Source: Alcaligenaceae bacterium
Lineage (GTDB): Bacteria; Pseudomonadota; Gammaproteobacteria; Burkholderiales; Burkholderiaceae_B
Direction of reading: 5' to 3'
Length of the DNA: 64,000 nucleotides
NCBI GenBank assembly: GCA_013416455.1
Contig: JACCES010000013.1
Location: forward strand, 1 to 64,000
Made by a program: the position numbers and the translations under genes. Of the stretch, positions 19,895 through 28,409 are shown in pieces (the first letter of the stretch is position 1; each line of letters begins with the position of its first letter). The notes below the pieces were generated by a model, which saw only the letters and a list, made by a program, of their open reading frames with translations, made no database searches and had not been told where the DNA came from.

Positions 19895-21647
19895 TTTCGT
19901 CGCCATCGCCGTCGATTATGCGAAGGCAGCCGTTGCCGACAAGGGCCGCAAGAAGCACGGTCGCTGGATTAGGCTGGCGGCCAAACGGTTTCTGGATGAT
20001 CTGAAGCGCGCCAGGCGCAAGAACGGCTCATTCTCCTTCGACGAGTGGCATGCGAATGATGCGTGCGACTTTATCGAGAAACTGCCGCACGTCGAAGGCA
20101 AATGGGAGACGCCGACGATCATCCTGCACCCGAGTCACATCTTCTTCGTAGTGCAGCTCTTCGGCTTCCGCCGGCGAGATGCGGTTTACGTGGAAGGCTG
20201 GGGCGAGGATGACAAGTTCTACCCGCGGCGCTTCACTTCGGCGCTGTTCGCGGTAGCACGGAAGAACGCAAAGTCGACGCTGGCGTCGGCCATCTTGCTG
20301 TATTGCCTATGCTGCGAGCCCGAAGACGGCGCCCAGGTGATCAGCGCAGCCACGACGTTCGACCAGGCAAGCATCATCTTCCGCGTGTCGAAGCGGATGG
20401 TGGAGAAGACGCCCGACTTGGCCGAGGCGTTCGGCCTGCAGACATGGGCGAAGTCAATCAGTCGGGTGGAGACCGGCAGCAGCTACAAGGCGCTGCACGC
20501 GAAGGCCAGCACGCAGGACGGCTTGAACCCGTCCCATGTGGGCCTGGACGAGATTCATGCGCACAAGACGCCTGACCTGCTGAATGTGCTGCAGTCGGCA
20601 GCCGGCGCGCGCGCCAATCCGCTGTGGCTCTTCACGACAACGGAGGGCTATACGAACGCGGGGCCATGGGCGGAAATCCGCGCCTTCGTGTTTGCGCTGC
20701 TGCGCAGCATTCTGGGTACACAGGCCGATCATTTCCTGGCGCTCTATTACGCGCTGGACAACGAAGACAAGTCGGCACGCATAGCGCAAGACGACGAATT
20801 CGACGAGTCGAAGTGGGTCAAGGCCAACCCACTTCTGGATGTGAACCCGCACTTGCTGGCAGCTATCCGCAAAGAGGCGGTCGAGGCCAAGCAGATGCCA
20901 TCGAAGCTGGCTGAGTTTCGCATCAAGCGCCTGAACCGGCCGGCGTCGACCGCGGGCGGCTGGGTGGATCTGACCAAGTGGGCAAAGTGCGCCGGCGAAG
21001 TCGATCTCGAATGGCTGAGGGATTACCCCTGCTGGGGCGGTCTGGACTTGGCCAGCACCACCGACATCGCAGCCTTCCGCCTCGTGTGGCTGGTTGATGG
21101 GGTCTGGTACACGCACGGCTGGCGCTGGGTGCCATCCGCCGCGGTATCGCAGCGCACGGAGCGCGGCACAGTGCCCTACGCCGGATGGGTTGAAGCATGC
21201 CACCTGATCCAGACGGAGGGCGAAGTCACCGACTATGCAGTTATCGAGAAGCAGGTGCTTGAGGCTGTCGAGCGCTTTCAGATTGAAATGATTGCTTATG
21301 ACGACTGGAACGCCGCGGACTTGGTGAGCCGACTGGTTGACCAGCGGGTGCCGCTGATTCAGTTCGTGCAGGGCACCAAGAGCTACCACCCAGCCATGCA
21401 GGCACTGGAGCGGGCCTATGTGGCCGGCAATCTGGCCCACGGAGATGATCCGGTGCTGGCTTGGTGCGCATCGAACCTGGTGGCGCGGCGCGACGTGAAC
21501 TTGAACATGGCGCCGGATCGCAAGCGGTCGGCGGACAAGATTGATGACATGGCGGCACTATTGATGGCTATCGGCTTAGCGGTGGCGATCGAGTCGGATG
21601 ATAGCGAAGGGTTCATGGACGCCATTCGAAACCCAATTATTGTTTAG
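19872..21647 (+). CDS. terL: Terminase large subunit, 591 aa
   Basis: ATPase with a deviant Walker A (ARKNAKSTLAS near residue 130) and Walker B VGLDEIHAH near residue 220, followed by coupling motif FTTTEGY. The C-terminal nuclease domain begins near WGGLDLASTTDIAAF and ends with DDMAALLMAIGLAVAI, containing the expected acidic residues. This motor-nuclease packages DNA into the prohead through the portal. Length is normal for Terminase_1 of HK97-like phages. Confidence 0.95.
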   Translation: MEESAPRDFVAIAVDYAKAAVADKGRKKHGRWIRLAAKRFLDDLKRARRKNGSFSFDEWHANDACDFIEKLPHVEGKWETPTIILHPSHIFFVVQLFGFRRRDAVYVEGWGEDDKFYPRRFTSALFAVARKNAKSTLASAILLYCLCCEPEDGAQVISAATTFDQASIIFRVSKRMVEKTPDLAEAFGLQTWAKSISRVETGSSYKALHAKASTQDGLNPSHVGLDEIHAHKTPDLLNVLQSAAGARANPLWLFTTTEGYTNAGPWAEIRAFVFALLRSILGTQADHFLALYYALDNEDKSARIAQDDEFDESKWVKANPLLDVNPHLLAAIRKEAVEAKQMPSKLAEFRIKRLNRPASTAGGWVDLTKWAKCAGEVDLEWLRDYPCWGGLDLASTTDIAAFRLVWLVDGVWYTHGWRWVPSAAVSQRTERGTVPYAGWVEACHLIQTEGEVTDYAVIEKQVLEAVERFQIEMIAYDDWNAADLVSRLVDQRVPLIQFVQGTKSYHPAMQALERAYVAGNLAHGDDPVLAWCASNLVARRDVNLNMAPDRKRSADKIDDMAALLMAIGLAVAIESDDSEGFMDAIRNPIIV

Positions 21648-21658
21648 GGAATACAAAA

Positions 21659-21832
21659 TTGAAAGCTGCGCTCTACCTCTTTGTGACGGCAGCGCTGGCG
21701 GGGCTGTGCCTTATTTCGGCCGGCGTGTTCTTGCTGGCTGGACTGGGCTGGGCCTTGGTCGCGGGCGGCGCCTGTCTTCTGGTCTGCGCTGCGTTCATCC
21801 GCGCGGGCCTGCGTGAGGTGACGAGTGGCTAA
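21659..21832 (+). CDS. Two-helix membrane protein between terminase and portal, 57 aa
   Basis: TTG start at 21659 with AGGGA upstream. Two hydrophobic segments (ALYLFVTAALAGLCLISAGV and ALVAGGACLLVCAAF) and a short basic tail. The end overlaps the GTG start of the portal gene. Small membrane proteins occur at this place in related phages; function unknown. Confidence 0.6.
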   Translation: MKAALYLFVTAALAGLCLISAGVFLLAGLGWALVAGGACLLVCAAFIRAGLREVTSG

Positions 21833-23114
21833 GGGTTTTTCTGACGTCATTGTCCGCGCGGCGCAAAGTGATTCGATCTGGCACAACAAGCCTATCAAGC
21901 TTACGGACGGCGCGTTCTGGTCGTCGTGGCTGGGCGGGCTTTCGTCTAGCGGGCGCTCGGTCAGCGTTGATCGAGCCATGCGACTGTCGGCTGTGTGGGC
22001 GTGCGTGCGACTGATTTCGACATCGGTAGCCGGTCTCCCCTTGGGGCTATATAAACGCCTGCCTGATGGCAGCCGAGACGATGCGCGAGACCATCCGGTG
22101 TACGACATCATCCACTTCAGCCCAAACGATGACATGACTGCGTTCCAGTCGTGGCAGGCCGGGGTGGCCTCAATGCTGCTGTGGGGCAATGCTTACTTTC
22201 GGATTCAGAGGCTGGGCGCAAAGGTGGTTGCCCTCGACTTTCTGCTTCCAAGTCGCGTGAGGCTCGACACAGATGAATACGGACGCCTGACTTATTTCTA
22301 CACGCCGAAGAGTGGCGCTGAACGTCAAATCGCTCGCGAAGACATGTTGCACATCCCAGCCTTCACGCTGGATGGCCGGGTTGGCTTGTCCGCCATTCGG
22401 TATGGCGTTGATGTGTTCGGCGCTGCAATGTCCGCAGATGATGCGGCCAACAGTACCTTTAAGAACGGCCTCATGCCGACCGTCGCATTCAGTGTCGATC
22501 GAATCATGCAAGCAGGCCAGCGTGAGGAATTCCGCGAGTACGTCAAAACGATTTCAGGGGCCTTGAACGCGGGTAAGTCGCCGGTGCTGGAGCAGGGCGT
22601 TAAGCCTGAGCAGATCGGCATCAATCCGGTTGACGCGCAGCTTCTTGAATCTCGCAGCTGGTCGATCGAGGAAATCTCGCGCTGGTTCGGCGTGCCGCCA
22701 TGGATGATCGGCCACACGGACAAGGGAAGCAACTGGGGTACGGGCCTGGAACAGCAGATGATCGCGTTCCTCACGTTCAGCATCTCCTCGATCACCAACC
22801 AGATTCAACAAAGTATCAACAAGCGCCTACTGACCGCGGTGGAACGACGCGATTACTACGCTGAGTTCGCGCTCGAGGGCTTCCTGCGGGCAGATAGCAA
22901 GACCCGCGCAGAGTTCTACGCATCGGCCGCACAGAACGGCTGGATGAGCCGTAACGAAGTGCGCAAGAAAGAGAACCTGCCACGGGTAGAGGGTGCTGAC
23001 ATCCTCACCGTGCAAACCAACTTGGCCCCTATCGACCAGCTGGGCAGAGCAGACGATGGGCAGGCCGCCCGAGCAGCATTGAAAAACTGGCTCAACGACC
23101 AGCCACAGGAGTAA
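21825..23114 (+). CDS. Portal protein, HK97 family, 429 aa
   Basis: GTG start at 21825. Conserved sections: MRLSAVWACVRLISTSVAGL, SIEEISRWFGVPPWMIGHTD and LTAVERRDYYAEFALEGFLR, all typical of HK97-type portals. It forms the dodecameric ring at one capsid vertex, contacts the terminase and later the connectors. Followed after five bases by the protease gene. Confidence 0.95.
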   Translation: MAKGFSDVIVRAAQSDSIWHNKPIKLTDGAFWSSWLGGLSSSGRSVSVDRAMRLSAVWACVRLISTSVAGLPLGLYKRLPDGSRDDARDHPVYDIIHFSPNDDMTAFQSWQAGVASMLLWGNAYFRIQRLGAKVVALDFLLPSRVRLDTDEYGRLTYFYTPKSGAERQIAREDMLHIPAFTLDGRVGLSAIRYGVDVFGAAMSADDAANSTFKNGLMPTVAFSVDRIMQAGQREEFREYVKTISGALNAGKSPVLEQGVKPEQIGINPVDAQLLESRSWSIEEISRWFGVPPWMIGHTDKGSNWGTGLEQQMIAFLTFSISSITNQIQQSINKRLLTAVERRDYYAEFALEGFLRADSKTRAEFYASAAQNGWMSRNEVRKKENLPRVEGADILTVQTNLAPIDQLGRADDGQAARAALKNWLNDQPQE

Positions 23115-23119
23115 ATACC

Positions 23120-23986
23120 ATGCCACGACAACACCTTCCGGTTGCGCCGGAGGGTCGCCCCTGCGCGGCCGTTACGAGCAACATTCAGCCCCGAGCGTTT
23201 GATCGCTGGAATTCCGCCATTCGCGCGGAGACCGTCGAGGACGAGCGTTCCATCGGTATCTATGACGTCATCGGCTACGACTGGTGGACAGGCGAGGGGG
23301 TGACAGCCAAGCGCGTGGCAGCGGCACTTCGAAGCATGGGTCCGGGTCCGGTCACGGTCAATATCAATTCCCCAGGCGGCGATATGTTCGAAGGCTTGGC
23401 GATTTACAACATCTTGCGCGAGCACGACGGCGAGGTGACGGTAAAGGTCTTGGGTCTTGCGGCATCCGCCGCGTCCGTCATTGCGATGGCCGGCGATACC
23501 GTGCAGATCGCGCGCGCTGGCTTCCTAATGATTCACAACTGCTGGGTGATGGCGGTAGGCAATCGCCACGACTTGCGTGAGATTGCCGACACGATGGAGC
23601 CCTTTGATGCTGCGATGGCCGATATCTACTCGGTGCGCTCAGGAATATCAGTCGAGGATGTCCAGAAGCTGATGGACGGCGAGACTTGGATCAACGGATC
23701 GGCTGCCGTTGAGCAGGGCTTCGCTGACGAGCTGCTTGCCTCTGATCAGGTTAAGCAAGGCGAACAGAAGAACGCTTCTGCGGTGCGCCGCCTTGAGGCT
23801 GCGCTTCGCGCCTCTGGGATGCCGAAGTCTGAGGCAATGAAACTCATTTCCGAATTCAAGTCCAGCGCGGGCGATCCCGCTGGCAGCGGTGCGGGCGATC
23901 CCACCGAGCATGACGCGCCTATGCCCGTCATTGATCTGTCCGCGTCGCTGAACGCGATTAAGTCTATCCAAATTCAAGGAGTCTGA
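23120..23986 (+). CDS. ClpP-like prohead protease, 288 aa
   Basis: A ClpP/crotonase-type fold: VTVNINSPGGDMFEGLAIYN, GLAASAASVIAMAG with the nucleophilic serine, and FLMIHNCW with the catalytic histidine. The C-terminal third is charged and may act as scaffold. It cleaves the capsid protein scaffold during maturation. It lies directly before the major capsid gene, as usual in this phage group. Confidence 0.9.
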   Translation: MPRQHLPVAPEGRPCAAVTSNIQPRAFDRWNSAIRAETVEDERSIGIYDVIGYDWWTGEGVTAKRVAAALRSMGPGPVTVNINSPGGDMFEGLAIYNILREHDGEVTVKVLGLAASAASVIAMAGDTVQIARAGFLMIHNCWVMAVGNRHDLREIADTMEPFDAAMADIYSVRSGISVEDVQKLMDGETWINGSAAVEQGFADELLASDQVKQGEQKNASAVRRLEAALRASGMPKSEAMKLISEFKSSAGDPAGSGAGDPTEHDAPMPVIDLSASLNAIKSIQIQGV

Positions 23987-23987
23987 T

Positions 23988-25172
23988 ATGACCCAACCTA
24001 TCGAAAAGCAGGTCGAAGACCTGAACGCCAATATCAAGCGCATTGGCGACGAAATCAAACCCCTGGCCGAGCAGGCGCTGAAAGAAGCCCAGGCCGCTGG
24101 CGAGGTTCATGCCGAAACGAAGCAGCAAGTGGACGATGCTTTGCTGAAGTTCGGCGAAATGCAGGCCACCATGCAAGAGCTGGCGCAAAAGATGGCTGCC
24201 CAGTCCGACCCGCAGGAGCCGCAAGCGCCGAAGTCCGCCGGCCAACTGGTGGCCGAGAAACTGGCCGAAGATGGCGTGAACGCCTCGTTCCGTGGCTCGC
24301 GCCGCGTTGAGATGCCTCAATCTGCCATCACGTCCGTTACGGGTTCTGGCGGTGATTTGGTTCCGGCTGACCGGCGCCCCGGCATTGTCGCGCCGCCTAA
24401 TCGACGCCTGACCATTCGCAGCCTGGTGGCGCCCGGTACGACCGAAAGCAACAACGTCGAATACGTGAAGGAAACCGGCTTCACCAATAATGCCGCGCCC
24501 GTCTCTGAGGGCGGCCCCAAGCCTTACTCCGATATTGCGTTCACGCTTGCTAACGCGCCGGTGCGCACCATTGCTCACCTGTTTAAGGCGAGCCGCCAGA
24601 TTCTGGACGACGCCTCTGGACTGGCAAGCTACATCGATGCCCGCGCGACCTACGGCCTGGACTTGGTTGAGGAAACGCAACTGCTCTACGGCAACGGCAC
24701 CGGGGCCAACTTGCACGGCATTATTCCGCAGGCAGAGGCGTTTGTTCCTGCTTTCAACCCTCAGAAAGCGCAAAACATCGACCGCATCCGTCTGGCAATC
24801 CTGCAATCGTTCCTCGCCGAATACCCGGCCAGCGGTATCGTGCTGCACCCGACCGACTGGGCGCAGATCGAGCTGACCAAGGACGAGAATGGCAACTACA
24901 TCATTGCCCGCCCGCAGGACGGCACGCCGGGGCGCTTGTGGAATCTTCCGGTGGTGGAAACCCAAGCCATCACGCAAGACCAGTTCCTGGTCGGCGCATT
25001 CAGCCTGGCGTCGCAGATCTTCGATCGCATGACGACCGAAATCCTGGTGTCCACCGAGAACGACAAGGACTTCGAGAACAACATGGTGACCATCCGCGCT
25101 GAACGCCGGCTGGCCTTCGCCACGTACCGTCCCGAAGCCTTCGTTGAGGGAAGTCTGACCGCATCGTCCTGA
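23988..25172 (+). CDS. Major capsid protein, HK97 fold, 394 aa
   Basis: The N-terminal ~100 residues are a coiled-coil delta/scaffold domain (VEDLNANIKRIGDEIKPLAE), followed by the shell domain with VAPGTTESNNVEYVKETGF and an AIPASGIVLHPTDW-like segment typical of HK97 capsid proteins. The upstream protease should remove the delta domain. ATG 23988 is one base after the protease stop, with AAGGAG upstream. Confidence 0.95.
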   Translation: MTQPIEKQVEDLNANIKRIGDEIKPLAEQALKEAQAAGEVHAETKQQVDDALLKFGEMQATMQELAQKMAAQSDPQEPQAPKSAGQLVAEKLAEDGVNASFRGSRRVEMPQSAITSVTGSGGDLVPADRRPGIVAPPNRRLTIRSLVAPGTTESNNVEYVKETGFTNNAAPVSEGGPKPYSDIAFTLANAPVRTIAHLFKASRQILDDASGLASYIDARATYGLDLVEETQLLYGNGTGANLHGIIPQAEAFVPAFNPQKAQNIDRIRLAILQSFLAEYPASGIVLHPTDWAQIELTKDENGNYIIARPQDGTPGRLWNLPVVETQAITQDQFLVGAFSLASQIFDRMTTEILVSTENDKDFENNMVTIRAERRLAFATYRPEAFVEGSLTASS

Positions 25173-25222
25173 TGTTTCTGAGGGCGGCCTTCGGGTCGCC
25201 CGTTTCTTTCCAAGGAAATTAC

Positions 25223-25504
25223 ATGGTGGACAAAGTTGAGGCGCTGCCCGTCAAGTCGTTCGAGTACGGCGGCACAATTCGCACGCCTGCTCGCGGGGCC
25301 TTCTTGATTGACCGTCGCACGGCGCAACAGCTCGAAGGAATGGGGAGCCTGCGCATCGTTCAGCAAAAGCCCGACCCTACGCCGGCCGCTGGGGCACAGC
25401 AGTCTGCATCGCCAGCGGCCCCAGCCTCACCGCAGACGACATCGAGCGAGTCCGCGACTGGCGGGCGTCGGGCCCGGCGTCCGAAGCAAGACGAGTCGTT
25501 GTAG
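25223..25504 (+). CDS. Small capsid-associated protein, 93 aa
   Basis: ATG at 25223 with AAGGAA upstream; an earlier in-frame ATG at 25171 lies in the capsid stop and lacks this site. Residues 1-48 (VEALPVKSFEYGGTIRTPAR) look like a small beta domain. The rest is a low-complexity Ala/Pro/Ser tail ending in a basic patch. The tail overlaps the start of the next reading frame by about 100 bases. Similar small proteins follow capsid genes in HK97-like phages. Confidence 0.6.
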   Translation: MVDKVEALPVKSFEYGGTIRTPARGAFLIDRRTAQQLEGMGSLRIVQQKPDPTPAAGAQQSASPAAPASPQTTSSESATGGRRARRPKQDESL

Positions 25505-25995
25505 CCAATACAACCTTTCGTGCCGCGCCTTGGGCTGACGCGCTGTTTGCAATGGACCGGGCGTGGTGGGTGGCTCATATAGATGAGGTGCGGGAAGCAT
25601 TTGCTGGGCGCCTGCTTACATCGCTGCCACATTGTTTCGGCGCCGAGAGCATAAGGGTCGCTGATTACAAAAACAGCGGGGCTGGCGCAATCTTGTCGGC
25701 TATTCATTTTGGCGCTCAGCGAGTCATTTTGCTGGGCTACGACTGCCAACGCACAGGCGGCCGGGCCCACTGGCATGGCGATCATCCGAAGGGGCTGGGC
25801 AATGCCGGCTCACTCAACAAATGGCCCGCGCAGTTTCAGAAGCTGGCGCGAGACCTTCGTAACTTCAACATCGTGAACTGCACCCGGGAAACGGCACTGA
25901 CTTGTTTCCCTCGGGTCGACTTGGAGCATGCGCTTCGTGACGAACAAGACTGTAGTGACCTGGCTATGGGCCGGGAATCGGGATTACCTGCCTGA
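25312..25995 (+). CDS. DUF115/MptE-like protein without a canonical start codon
   Basis: The open frame begins after a TGA at 25309 and the first ATG is only at 25552, yet conserved sequence precedes that ATG. A phosphate-loop-like VCIASGPSLTADDIERV is encoded at 25402-25452, then VVVANTTFRAAPWADALFAM runs into the ATG. Later come ILSAIHFGAQRVILLGYDC and WHGDHPKGLGNAG. This is the pattern of phage proteins related to DUF115, which includes Maf flagellin glycosyltransferases. No ATG, GTG or TTG exists in frame before the motif. A -1 frameshift from the preceding gene (for example at CAAAAG, 25364-25369), a rare start codon or a broken 5' end are possible. Coordinates give the open frame, not a proven start. 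Confidence 0.6.
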   Translation, partial: PSHGATARRNGEPAHRSAKARPYAGRWGTAVCIASGPSLTADDIERVRDWRASGPASEARRVVVANTTFRAAPWADALFAMDRAWWVAHIDEVREAFAGRLLTSLPHCFGAESIRVADYKNSGAGAILSAIHFGAQRVILLGYDCQRTGGRAHWHGDHPKGLGNAGSLNKWPAQFQKLARDLRNFNIVNCTRETALTCFPRVDLEHALRDEQDCSDLAMGRESGLPA

Positions 25996-26638
25996 GCACG
26001 TGAATGTGTTGGCGGCCATGTTCCGCCGCCATCTGGCCGATCCACACCGGTTTGTTTGCATCACCGACATGCCAGGAAATTTCGGCCCTGGTGTGGAGGT
26101 GATGCCAATGCCGCCGGCGGCCAAGGCGCTCGGCAAGTTCCGCACGCCCGAGGGTGGGCGTTTTCCGAGTTGCTACCGGCGGCTGTGGATGTTCTCTGCC
26201 GAGGCGAAATGCCTGGGCAAGCGCGTGCTGATGGTCGATATTGATCTGGTGTTGACCGGCAGTGTGGATCACCTGTTTGCGCCGCGGGCGCGGTTCGTGG
26301 GCTGGCAACCGAAGGCAAGCTGGGGCGGAACCGAACGCCTGGGCGGCGGCATGTATCTGATGACGCCCGGCGCCCATACCGAGGTGTTCGACGACTTCAA
26401 AGGCATGGAATCCATCATCGCGGCCCGCGCCGCCGGCTTCCGAGGCAGTGATCAGGCCTGGATGAGCTACAAGCTGGCCGGCAAGGTCAAGCTCTGGCCG
26501 CAGGGCGTGGGCATCTACAGTATCCGCGACCTGAAAGATGGCCGCTTGCCTGCCGATGCCTGCCTGGTGCAATTCAACGGCACGGGCAAGCCCTGGCACG
26601 GCCGGCCCGCTTGGACATCGGAGCACTGGAAGAAATGA
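25937..26638 (+). CDS. Glycosyltransferase, GT8-like with DxD motif, 233 aa
   Basis: RVLMVDIDLVLTGSVDHLF carries the metal-binding DxD (DID near residue 102) in the context of GT8-like nucleotide-sugar transferases. RFPSCYRRLWMFSAEAK before it and RGSDQAWMSYKLAG, VQFNGTGKPWHG after it also fit. GTG 25937 is preferred (GGAG eight bases upstream); ATG 25928 is an alternative. It overlaps the end of the DUF115-like frame and is coupled by ATGA to the head-tail connector gene. Together they suggest glycosylation of virion or host surface. Confidence 0.7.
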   Translation: MTNKTVVTWLWAGNRDYLPEHVNVLAAMFRRHLADPHRFVCITDMPGNFGPGVEVMPMPPAAKALGKFRTPEGGRFPSCYRRLWMFSAEAKCLGKRVLMVDIDLVLTGSVDHLFAPRARFVGWQPKASWGGTERLGGGMYLMTPGAHTEVFDDFKGMESIIAARAAGFRGSDQAWMSYKLAGKVKLWPQGVGIYSIRDLKDGRLPADACLVQFNGTGKPWHGRPAWTSEHWKK

Positions 26639-26943
26639 GCATCATTGCACTGGAAACGGCCAAGCAGTACCTCGACGTGATCCACAGCGCCGACGACACC
26701 AAGCTGCAGATGCTGCTGGATGCCGCCGAGGATGAGGCCGCGCAGTACATCAATCAGCCGCTGGTCGAACTGCAGACAGAAGAAGCAAGCAGCGAACAGC
26801 CTGACGCGCTGCCGGGTAGTGTTGTGATGGGCGTGATGCTTCTGTTGCAGGCCGCGTATCAGGCCACTCCCGACGACGCAGAGAAACTGCGCCGAGCGGC
26901 CGAGGTGAGGCTCACGCCGTATCGCATCGGCTGGGGGGTGTGA
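26635..26943 (+). CDS. Head-tail connector, gp6-like, 102 aa
   Basis: ALETAKQYLDVIHSADDTKL, then LDAAEDEAAQYINQPL, and a C-terminal PYRIGWGV is the Phage_gp6-like connector pattern. It forms a ring under the portal. ATGA overlap with the glycosyltransferase and an immediate neighbour downstream. Confidence 0.8.
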   Translation: MSIIALETAKQYLDVIHSADDTKLQMLLDAAEDEAAQYINQPLVELQTEEASSEQPDALPGSVVMGVMLLLQAAYQATPDDAEKLRRAAEVRLTPYRIGWGV

Positions 26944-27317
26944 TGCTGGCTCATCGACTCCGGCACCGCGTCACTTTCCAGCATAAGGCCGAGCCGCAGC
27001 GCAACGAGGACGGGTTCATCATTCCCGGCTCCGGAGGCTGGCAGACGGTCACGCTGGCGGATGGCACAAAGCTTGAGAACGTGCCCGCTGAAGTGCTGAC
27101 CGGACCCGGCAAAGAGTGGGTCGGTTCTGGCGCTCCGCAGGCTGAGACTTCGGCGCGTATCAATCTGCGATGGTTCCCGGCTGACGAACGCAACATGGCC
27201 AGCTGGCGTGTGCTGTGGGATGGTCGGACATACTCAATCCAGTCGGCTGACACCGACGCAACCGCCCGACGTGAGTGGCGCTTGCGCTGCGTGTACGGGC
27301 CTACAGAGGGGCAGTGA
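26943..27317 (+). CDS. Head closure (head-tail joining) protein, 124 aa
   Basis: HRLRHRVTFQHKAEPQRNED then GGWQTVTLADGTKLENVPA and a WRVLWDGRTYSIQSADTDA core match the SPP1 gp16-like head-tail joining family. ATG 26943 follows a GGGGGG-type ribosome-binding site. Ends one base into the next gene. Confidence 0.8.
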   Translation: MLAHRLRHRVTFQHKAEPQRNEDGFIIPGSGGWQTVTLADGTKLENVPAEVLTGPGKEWVGSGAPQAETSARINLRWFPADERNMASWRVLWDGRTYSIQSADTDATARREWRLRCVYGPTEGQ

Positions 27318-27463
27318 TGAAAGAGCAATTGGATCGTATTGAAGCCAAGCTTGACGCGCTTCTGGAAGCCCTCGCCGAAGAGGACGAGGACGAGCCGCAA
27401 TACGACCTCGACGGCAACTTGATGGAGGGCGGTGAGCGTGACGAATCGCAATCCCTGGACTAA
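27317..27463 (+). CDS. Acidic microprotein, 48 aa
   Basis: An amphipathic helix MKEQLDRIEAKLDALLEALA followed by a strongly acidic tail. TGATG overlap upstream and GAGGGG site. Found between connector genes; function unknown. Confidence 0.55.
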   Translation: MKEQLDRIEAKLDALLEALAEEDEDEPQYDLDGNLMEGGERDESQSLD

Positions 27464-27466
27464 GCC

Positions 27467-27976
27467 ATGAAAGTTGATATGAAAGTTGAAGGGCTGAACG
27501 GGGTGTTGGAAACCTTGCAAAGCCTTCCGAGCGAGGTCGTGAGTAAGCGAGGCGGCCCGGTGAAGCTGGCGCTGGCCAAGGCTGCGCGCGTTATCCGCGA
27601 CCAGGCCAAGATCAATCTGAAAGCCGCCATCGCACTGAACGGCGATGTGTCTACCGGCTTGCTGGAGAAGAACGTAGTAGTCACGCGCGGCAAGGAACCC
27701 ATCGGCACGAAGGGCGAACGCTACCTCGTGCGCGTCCGGCGCAAGGCTTATGACGGCGCCAAGATCGGCAAGCGTCAGAAGGCCGGCAAGCGCGTGACAA
27801 CGCACAAAACTGGGGCGCTCTTGGAATACGGCTCCAGCCACCAACCTGCTACGCCCTGGCTGCGCCCCGCAGTGAAGCAGAAGGGGCAGCAGGCCATCGA
27901 GGTGTTCACCTCAGACCTGAACCGCCGCATAGACGCCACGGTGAAGAAGTTGGCCCAGCAGAATAAGGGGAAGTGA
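27467..27976 (+). CDS. HK97 gp10-like tail/connector protein, 169 aa
   Basis: MKVDMKVEGLNGVLETLQSL, ALAKAARVIRDQAKINLKAA and the hallmark ALLEYGSSHQPATPWLRPA are the HK97-gp10/tail completion signature. It terminates the tail tube or joins it to the head. Confidence 0.85.
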   Translation: MKVDMKVEGLNGVLETLQSLPSEVVSKRGGPVKLALAKAARVIRDQAKINLKAAIALNGDVSTGLLEKNVVVTRGKEPIGTKGERYLVRVRRKAYDGAKIGKRQKAGKRVTTHKTGALLEYGSSHQPATPWLRPAVKQKGQQAIEVFTSDLNRRIDATVKKLAQQNKGK

Positions 27977-27977
27977 A

Positions 27978-28349
27978 GTGCTCGCACCGATCTACCGAAC
28001 GATCAACACCGCTGCGGTGCGGGCCATTCTCGGCAACCCGCCGCGCATCTACGGCAGCGGCCTTGCGCCCCAAGGCGTCACGGCGCCGTACATCACATGG
28101 TTTGTTGTCGCTGGTCGACCCTATGACCACCTGAGCGGAGCGCCGGGCGCAGACAACGATAGCATCCAGATCGATTGCTGGGCAGGTCCCGGCGATGATC
28201 AAGAGCTGGTCTGCATCAACTTAGCAAAGGCCGTGCGTGATGCGCTCGACGCCGCCGGTCAGGCCAACCGCATCATCATCGACACCCGAGAGCCGGATAC
28301 GAAGCTGTTTCGTATCGGCTTGCAGGTCGAATTCATCCATAACCGATAA
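27978..28349 (+). CDS. Tail terminator-type protein, DUF3168-like, 123 aa
   Basis: GTG 27978 with AAGGGGAAG upstream. PIYRTINTAAVRAILGNPPR, then GVTAPYITWFVVAGRPYDHL and DNDSIQIDCWAGPGDDQ match DUF3168 tail completion proteins, including the IQIDCW strand. Followed by a terminator. Confidence 0.8.
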   Translation: MLAPIYRTINTAAVRAILGNPPRIYGSGLAPQGVTAPYITWFVVAGRPYDHLSGAPGADNDSIQIDCWAGPGDDQELVCINLAKAVRDALDAAGQANRIIIDTREPDTKLFRIGLQVEFIHNR

Positions 28350-28372
28350 CCCGGCGGTCGCCGGTCAACATC

Positions 28373-28398
28373 GCCACCTTCGGGTGGCTTTTTCTTTT
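28373..28398 (+). terminator. Terminator after the connector genes
   Basis: GCCACC-TTCG-GGTGGC stem-loop with a stable UUCG loop followed by TTTTTCTTTT. Confidence 0.8.
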
Positions 28399-28409
28399 GG
28401 AGGTCTCTT

